Source of the DNA: Bacillota bacterium
GTDB taxonomy: Bacteria; Bacillota; Clostridia; Christensenellales; UMGS416
Length of the DNA: 7,672 bases
Direction: 5' to 3'
Assembly: GCA_023410875.1 (NCBI GenBank)
Contig: JAEYPH010000057.1
Location: 1-7,672, forward strand
This document shows positions 5,017 through 7,672 of this stretch, one piece after another (the first letter of the stretch is position 1; each line of letters begins with the position of its first letter). Below the pieces are notes generated by a model, which had not been told where the DNA came from, did not search any database, and saw only the letters and a program-made list of their open reading frames with translations. The translations under genes and the position numbers were made by a program.

Positions 5017-5826
5017 ATGGAGTATATGATCCCGGTGGAGCGCAATGTGCGCGTCTACGTCAACGACATGAACCCCGGCGGCAAAGGCCCCATCTTCTTC
5101 ATGCACGGCTGGCCGGCCAGCCACGCGTGCTTCGAGTACCAGTACAACGCGCTGCTGCAGGCGGGCTACCGCTGCATCGCCTGGGATGCCCGGGGCTTCG
5201 GGCAATCCGACAAGCCCCTCTACGGCTATGACTACAACCGCACCGCCGACGACCTGCGCGCCGTGATAAACGCCATGGGCCTGCAGAACGTAACGCTGCT
5301 GGGCCATTCCACGGCGGGCGGTGTGGCCATACGCTATATGGCGCGCCATGGCGGTGCCGGCGTGGGCAAGCTGGTGCTGTGCGCGGCGGCGGCGCCCAGC
5401 CTGATCCAGCGCCCGGGCTTCCCCTATGGCCTCACGGAGCAGGATGTTCTGGCCATTATACAGCAGACCTACAACAACCGCCCGGGGATGATCTGGAGTT
5501 TCTATGACATGTTCTTCTACCATCCCAAGGGCGAGGCCTTCCGGGATTGGTTCCTGGACATGTGCCTGGAGGTGGCCAGCTGGGCCACGATACAGGTATC
5601 CTATGCGTGGCTGCAGGAGACGATGTTCGCCGACATGGCGGCGGTGCGCGTGCCCACGCTGATTCTGCACGGCATACACGACCAGGTGTGCAAATTCCAG
5701 CTGGGCGTGGCGCAGAACCAGGGCATCGCCGGATCCCGGCTGGTGCCCTTCGAGGACAGCGGCCACGGCCTGTTCAGCGATCAGAAGGATAAGTTCAACC
5801 AGGAATTAATGGCGTTTGCCGGGTAG
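5017..5826 (+). CDS. Alpha/beta hydrolase with complete catalytic triad
   Basis: The 269-residue protein is a single alpha/beta-hydrolase domain of the usual length, resembling the esterase/non-heme-chloroperoxidase-like branch. HGWP (30-33) forms the oxyanion region, and AWDARGFGQSDKP (55-67) is the typical strand-4 turn. The nucleophile elbow is GHSTAGG (96-102) with Ser98, the acid is Asp222 in HGIHD, and the base is His250 in SGHGLF. All three catalytic residues are present, so it should be an active serine hydrolase. The second residue after Ser is Ala where GHSMGG-type enzymes have Gly. There is no signal peptide. The ATG at 5017 has AGGAG (5000-5004) 12 nt upstream, a long gap; the ATG at 5005 is too close. 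The substrate is unknown. A quasi-palindrome overlaps its presumed promoter, and a nucleotidyltransferase gene follows behind a separate promoter. Confidence 0.9.
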   Translation: MEYMIPVERNVRVYVNDMNPGGKGPIFFMHGWPASHACFEYQYNALLQAGYRCIAWDARGFGQSDKPLYGYDYNRTADDLRAVINAMGLQNVTLLGHSTAGGVAIRYMARHGGAGVGKLVLCAAAAPSLIQRPGFPYGLTEQDVLAIIQQTYNNRPGMIWSFYDMFFYHPKGEAFRDWFLDMCLEVASWATIQVSYAWLQETMFADMAAVRVPTLILHGIHDQVCKFQLGVAQNQGIAGSRLVPFEDSGHGLFSDQKDKFNQELMAFAG

Positions 5827-5836
5827 CCCGACTGAC

Positions 5837-5865
5837 TTGTGAAACCGGTGGCGGCGCGCTACAAT
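5837..5865 (+). promoter_or_regulatory. Sigma-A-like promoter for the nucleotidyltransferase gene
   Basis: TTGTGA (5837-5842) and TACAAT (5860-5865) are separated by exactly 17 bp, each with four or five matches to consensus. Transcription would begin near 5872, giving a leader of about 27 nt with AAGGAGG (5886-5892). It starts only 11 bp after the hydrolase stop codon, so the nucleotidyltransferase can be expressed independently. Confidence 0.75.
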
Positions 5866-5898
5866 GCCCTCAGTATGCGAACCGCAAGGAGGATGCCT

Positions 5899-6690
5899 GT
5901 GAGCGATCTTTCCGAGGCCGTGACCGCCGCCGCCGCTGCCTGGCTACACGAGGTGGATGCGGCGCTGCCCGGTTTTGTGACCGCCTTCTATGTGACTGGC
6001 TCCGCGGCGATGGGCGCCTTTGACCCCCGCCACAGCGACATCGACTTCGTGGCGGTGGCGGCCCACGGGGCGGACCCGACACAGCGGGCGGCGCTGGAGC
6101 ATGCCCACCGCCGGGCGCAGCGCCGCCTGGGCCACGGCCTGGATGGCATGCTCGTGACCGAAGCCGCGCTGCTGGGCGGGAGCGACGAACCCCTCCCTGC
6201 GCTGCGCCACGGTCGCATCGTGGGCGTGGGCCCGTGGCGGGCCGGCTCGCTGGACGCCCATGTGCTGCGAGAGTATGGCGTGGCCGTGCGCGGGCAGCCT
6301 CCGGCAGCGTTGATGCCGCCGGTCGGTTGGGATTCGCTGTGCGCGCAGATGGCGGAGAACCTGAACAGCTACTGGCAGCGCTGGCGCAGGGACAGCGCCA
6401 GGCTCTGGTCGCCCAAAGGTGTCGGTCTGCTTTGGATCGAGCAGGTGGAGTGGGGCGTGCTGGGTGTGTCCCGCATCGCCTATTCGCTGCGGGAGCGCGC
6501 CGTGATCAGCAAGGCCGGCGCAGGGCAATACATGCTGCGCATCGCGCCTGCGCGCTGGCAGCCCATCCTGCGCGAGGCGCTGCGGCCCCGGCTGGGCGGC
6601 GCGGCGCAGTTCGCCTCGCCCTTCGCCCGGCGGCAGGAGGCCCTGGCTTACATCGTTTGGGTGATTCAATGGGCCAACGAGCCGAAATAA
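5899..6690 (+). CDS. AadA-like nucleotidyltransferase (aminoglycoside adenylyltransferase type)
   Basis: The 263-residue product has the size and two-domain plan of ANT(3'')/(9)-type enzymes, which transfer AMP from ATP to a drug hydroxyl. The N-terminal pol-beta motif is GSAAMGAFDPRHSDIDF (34-50): Gly34-Ser35, then metal-binding Asp47 and Asp49. The catalytic-base position that is Glu in AadA may be Asp82 (LDGMLVT). HVLREYGVAVRG (121-132) joins the domains, and the helical C-terminal domain keeps WGVLGVSRIAYSL (185-197) and ISKAGAG (203-209), typical of AadA-like families. The start is the GTG at 5899, because AAGGAGG (5886-5892) lies 6 nt upstream; the in-frame ATG at 5893 touches that site. 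It is GC-rich, like the rest of the window, and has no integron or transposon signs, so it looks chromosomal. Whether it acts on streptomycin, spectinomycin or another molecule cannot be read from the sequence. Confidence 0.85.
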   Translation: MSDLSEAVTAAAAAWLHEVDAALPGFVTAFYVTGSAAMGAFDPRHSDIDFVAVAAHGADPTQRAALEHAHRRAQRRLGHGLDGMLVTEAALLGGSDEPLPALRHGRIVGVGPWRAGSLDAHVLREYGVAVRGQPPAALMPPVGWDSLCAQMAENLNSYWQRWRRDSARLWSPKGVGLLWIEQVEWGVLGVSRIAYSLRERAVISKAGAGQYMLRIAPARWQPILREALRPRLGGAAQFASPFARRQEALAYIVWVIQWANEPK

Positions 6691-6766
6691 ACCTCTCTTT
6701 TGCTTTACAGCGCCTCATTATTGTTCCTCTTTATTAACGATATTTCTTTTTTATTCACGTTTGTGC

Positions 6767-6795
6767 TTGACAACGGCGAACGTTCATCATATATT
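6767..6795 (+). promoter_or_regulatory. Near-consensus sigma-A promoter for the DeoR-family gene
   Basis: A perfect TTGACA (6767-6772) and TATATT (6790-6795), one mismatch from consensus, are separated by 17 bp. An 8-bp palindrome, GAACGTTC (6778-6785), sits in the spacer and could be an operator half or whole site. The leader is about 60 nt. The surrounding 6690-6850 stretch is AT-rich relative to the rest of the window, which is typical of a strong regulatory region. Confidence 0.82.
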
Positions 6796-6863
6796 GCTAA
6801 CGAAGGTGGATACGGGTCGGCACGTGGACACTTCCAACCCAAACCGAAAAGGTGGTGTATGTC

Positions 6864-7649
6864 ATGTTTATCGAGGAGCGGCATCAAGCCATTCTGAATA
6901 TCGTGCAGGAGAAAGGCAGAATCTCCATTGGAGAGATTCAGGAGAGCTTTGATGTCTCCGTAGACTCCGCCCGCAGAGATTTGAGGATACTGGAGGAGCA
7001 GGGGCTTCTCAAGCGGACCCATGGAGGCGCGATACCCATACAGCAAGTGGGGTTTTGCCCGCCGCGTCACCGGGACCCGAAGAACATGGAGATCTACGAC
7101 AACTACGCGGCCATTGCCAAAAAAGGTGCGGAGTTTGTAAAAGAAAACGATATTGTATACCTGACCAGCGGGTCGGTCGGGTTCATCATGCTCAAATATC
7201 TGCCCAGGGACATCAAGTATACGCTGGTCATAAACTCGGTGTCCCTGGCAGAGGAACTGAAGTACTGGGACAACGTCACGGTTTACATCGTCGGCGGCAA
7301 AATGAGGATGCACGGCACCACATCGCTGGTGGACAGCTTCGCGACATCCTTCGTAAAAAACATGCATTTCGATGTGTGCCTGATGACCGGCGGCGGATAT
7401 GAGTCTATTTTCGGGTTTTCCAACGGAACGGACGAAACGGCGACCTTCCAGCGGGCAGTCATAGAAAACTCGAGAAGCAGGATTCTTATGATGCCCAATC
7501 AGAAAATCGGATTCAAGGCTTTTATCAAGGTGTGCGATGCCAACAAGTTCGATACGCTGATCACCGATTGGGATGCTGTGGAAGAGGAACTCAACAAGAT
7601 TGAGGAAACGGGCGTCAAGGTGATCGTGGCAGACAAGGGATGGTACTGA
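6864..7649 (+). CDS. DeoR/GlpR-family transcriptional regulator
   Basis: The complete 261-residue protein is standard for the family. It starts MFIEERHQAIL, followed by the winged helix: GRISIGEIQESFDVSVDSA (18-36) holds the helix-turn-helix, RRDLRILEEQGLL (37-49) the recognition part, and RTHGGAI (51-57) the wing. The sensor domain is isomerase-like: TSGSVGFIML (101-110) sits where many members have DSGTT, then NSVSLAEEL (124-132), GGKMRMHG (145-152), PNQKIGFKAF (211-220) and DTLITDW (230-236). Such proteins usually repress sugar operons and are released by a phosphorylated sugar; the altered DSGTT position suggests a different effector. The start is the ATG at 6864, with GGTGG (6851-6855) 8 nt upstream; the in-frame GTG codons at 6852 and 6855 belong to that site. 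Its likely targets are downstream, beyond the window, or itself. Confidence 0.92.
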   Translation: MFIEERHQAILNIVQEKGRISIGEIQESFDVSVDSARRDLRILEEQGLLKRTHGGAIPIQQVGFCPPRHRDPKNMEIYDNYAAIAKKGAEFVKENDIVYLTSGSVGFIMLKYLPRDIKYTLVINSVSLAEELKYWDNVTVYIVGGKMRMHGTTSLVDSFATSFVKNMHFDVCLMTGGGYESIFGFSNGTDETATFQRAVIENSRSRILMMPNQKIGFKAFIKVCDANKFDTLITDWDAVEEELNKIEETGVKVIVADKGWY

Positions 7650-7658
7650 ACGCGGTTG

Positions 7659-7672
7659 CCGGGCCGGCCCGG
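7659..7672. repeat. GC palindrome at the window edge
   Basis: CCGGGCCGGCCCGG is a perfect 14-bp palindrome starting 9 bp after the DeoR-family stop. It could be the start of a terminator or just GC-rich sequence. The window ends here, so a longer stem or a T-run cannot be seen. Confidence 0.25.

Noticed and set aside
6778..6785. LexA (SOS) box at GAACGTTC
   Set aside because: The Gram-positive LexA site has four bases between GAAC and GTTC; here the halves abut.
1..7672. CRISPR arrays, tRNA or rRNA genes, insertion sequences, phage genes
   Set aside because: I looked on both strands for regular spaced repeats, cloverleaf-like segments, transposase motifs and terminal inverted repeats and saw none.

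Overview
This 7.7-kb window is GC-rich apart from an AT-rich patch near 6690-6860. It carries nine protein genes and no rRNA, tRNA, CRISPR array, transposase or phage gene that I can recognise. Strong GGAGG-type ribosome binding sites, sigma-A-like promoters, a MelA-type GH4 glycosidase, a DeoR repressor and a Cys/Asn-rich two-segment mini-protein together point to a GC-rich member of the Bacillota (Clostridia), probably an uncultured gut or anaerobic lineage. That placement is inference from style, not from a marker gene.

Layout. Positions 43-1110 (-) encode a URO-D-superfamily protein. Positions 1111-1425 are non-coding and hold its promoter plus four hairpins. Positions 1426-2748 (-) encode a GH4 alpha-galactosidase-like enzyme. 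It is divergent from a 91-residue Cys/Asn-rich protein with two short hydrophobic segments (2839-3114, +). A symmetrical hairpin at 3147-3171 separates that gene from the convergent pair 3181-3957 (TIM-barrel sugar isomerase/epimerase-like) and 3941-4333 (VOC/glyoxalase-like). The pair overlaps by 17 bp on the minus strand and has its own promoter. Positions 4457-4897 (-) encode an unrecognised two-helix membrane protein with a CxC-x4-CxC tail. It is divergent from an alpha/beta hydrolase (5017-5826, +). An AadA-like nucleotidyltransferase (5899-6690, +) follows behind its own good promoter, and a DeoR-family repressor (6864-7649, +) behind a near-consensus one.

How the genes may work together. 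GH4, the isomerase-like enzyme, the VOC protein, the URO-D-like protein and DeoR are the kinds of genes that gather in carbohydrate-use islands of Clostridia. They do not form one operon here: most units have separate promoters, and the cytosolic GH4 enzyme has no transporter in view. The hydrolase and nucleotidyltransferase look like accessory detoxification or resistance functions. The DeoR target is probably downstream, outside the window.

The two least expected signals are the internally duplicated Cys/Asn-rich mini-protein and a 16-bp quasi-palindrome (core ACTGYAGT) found at nearly the same distance upstream of two plus-strand genes (2795-2810 and 4975-4990), each in a divergent intergenic region. 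That suggests a shared regulator or promoter element.
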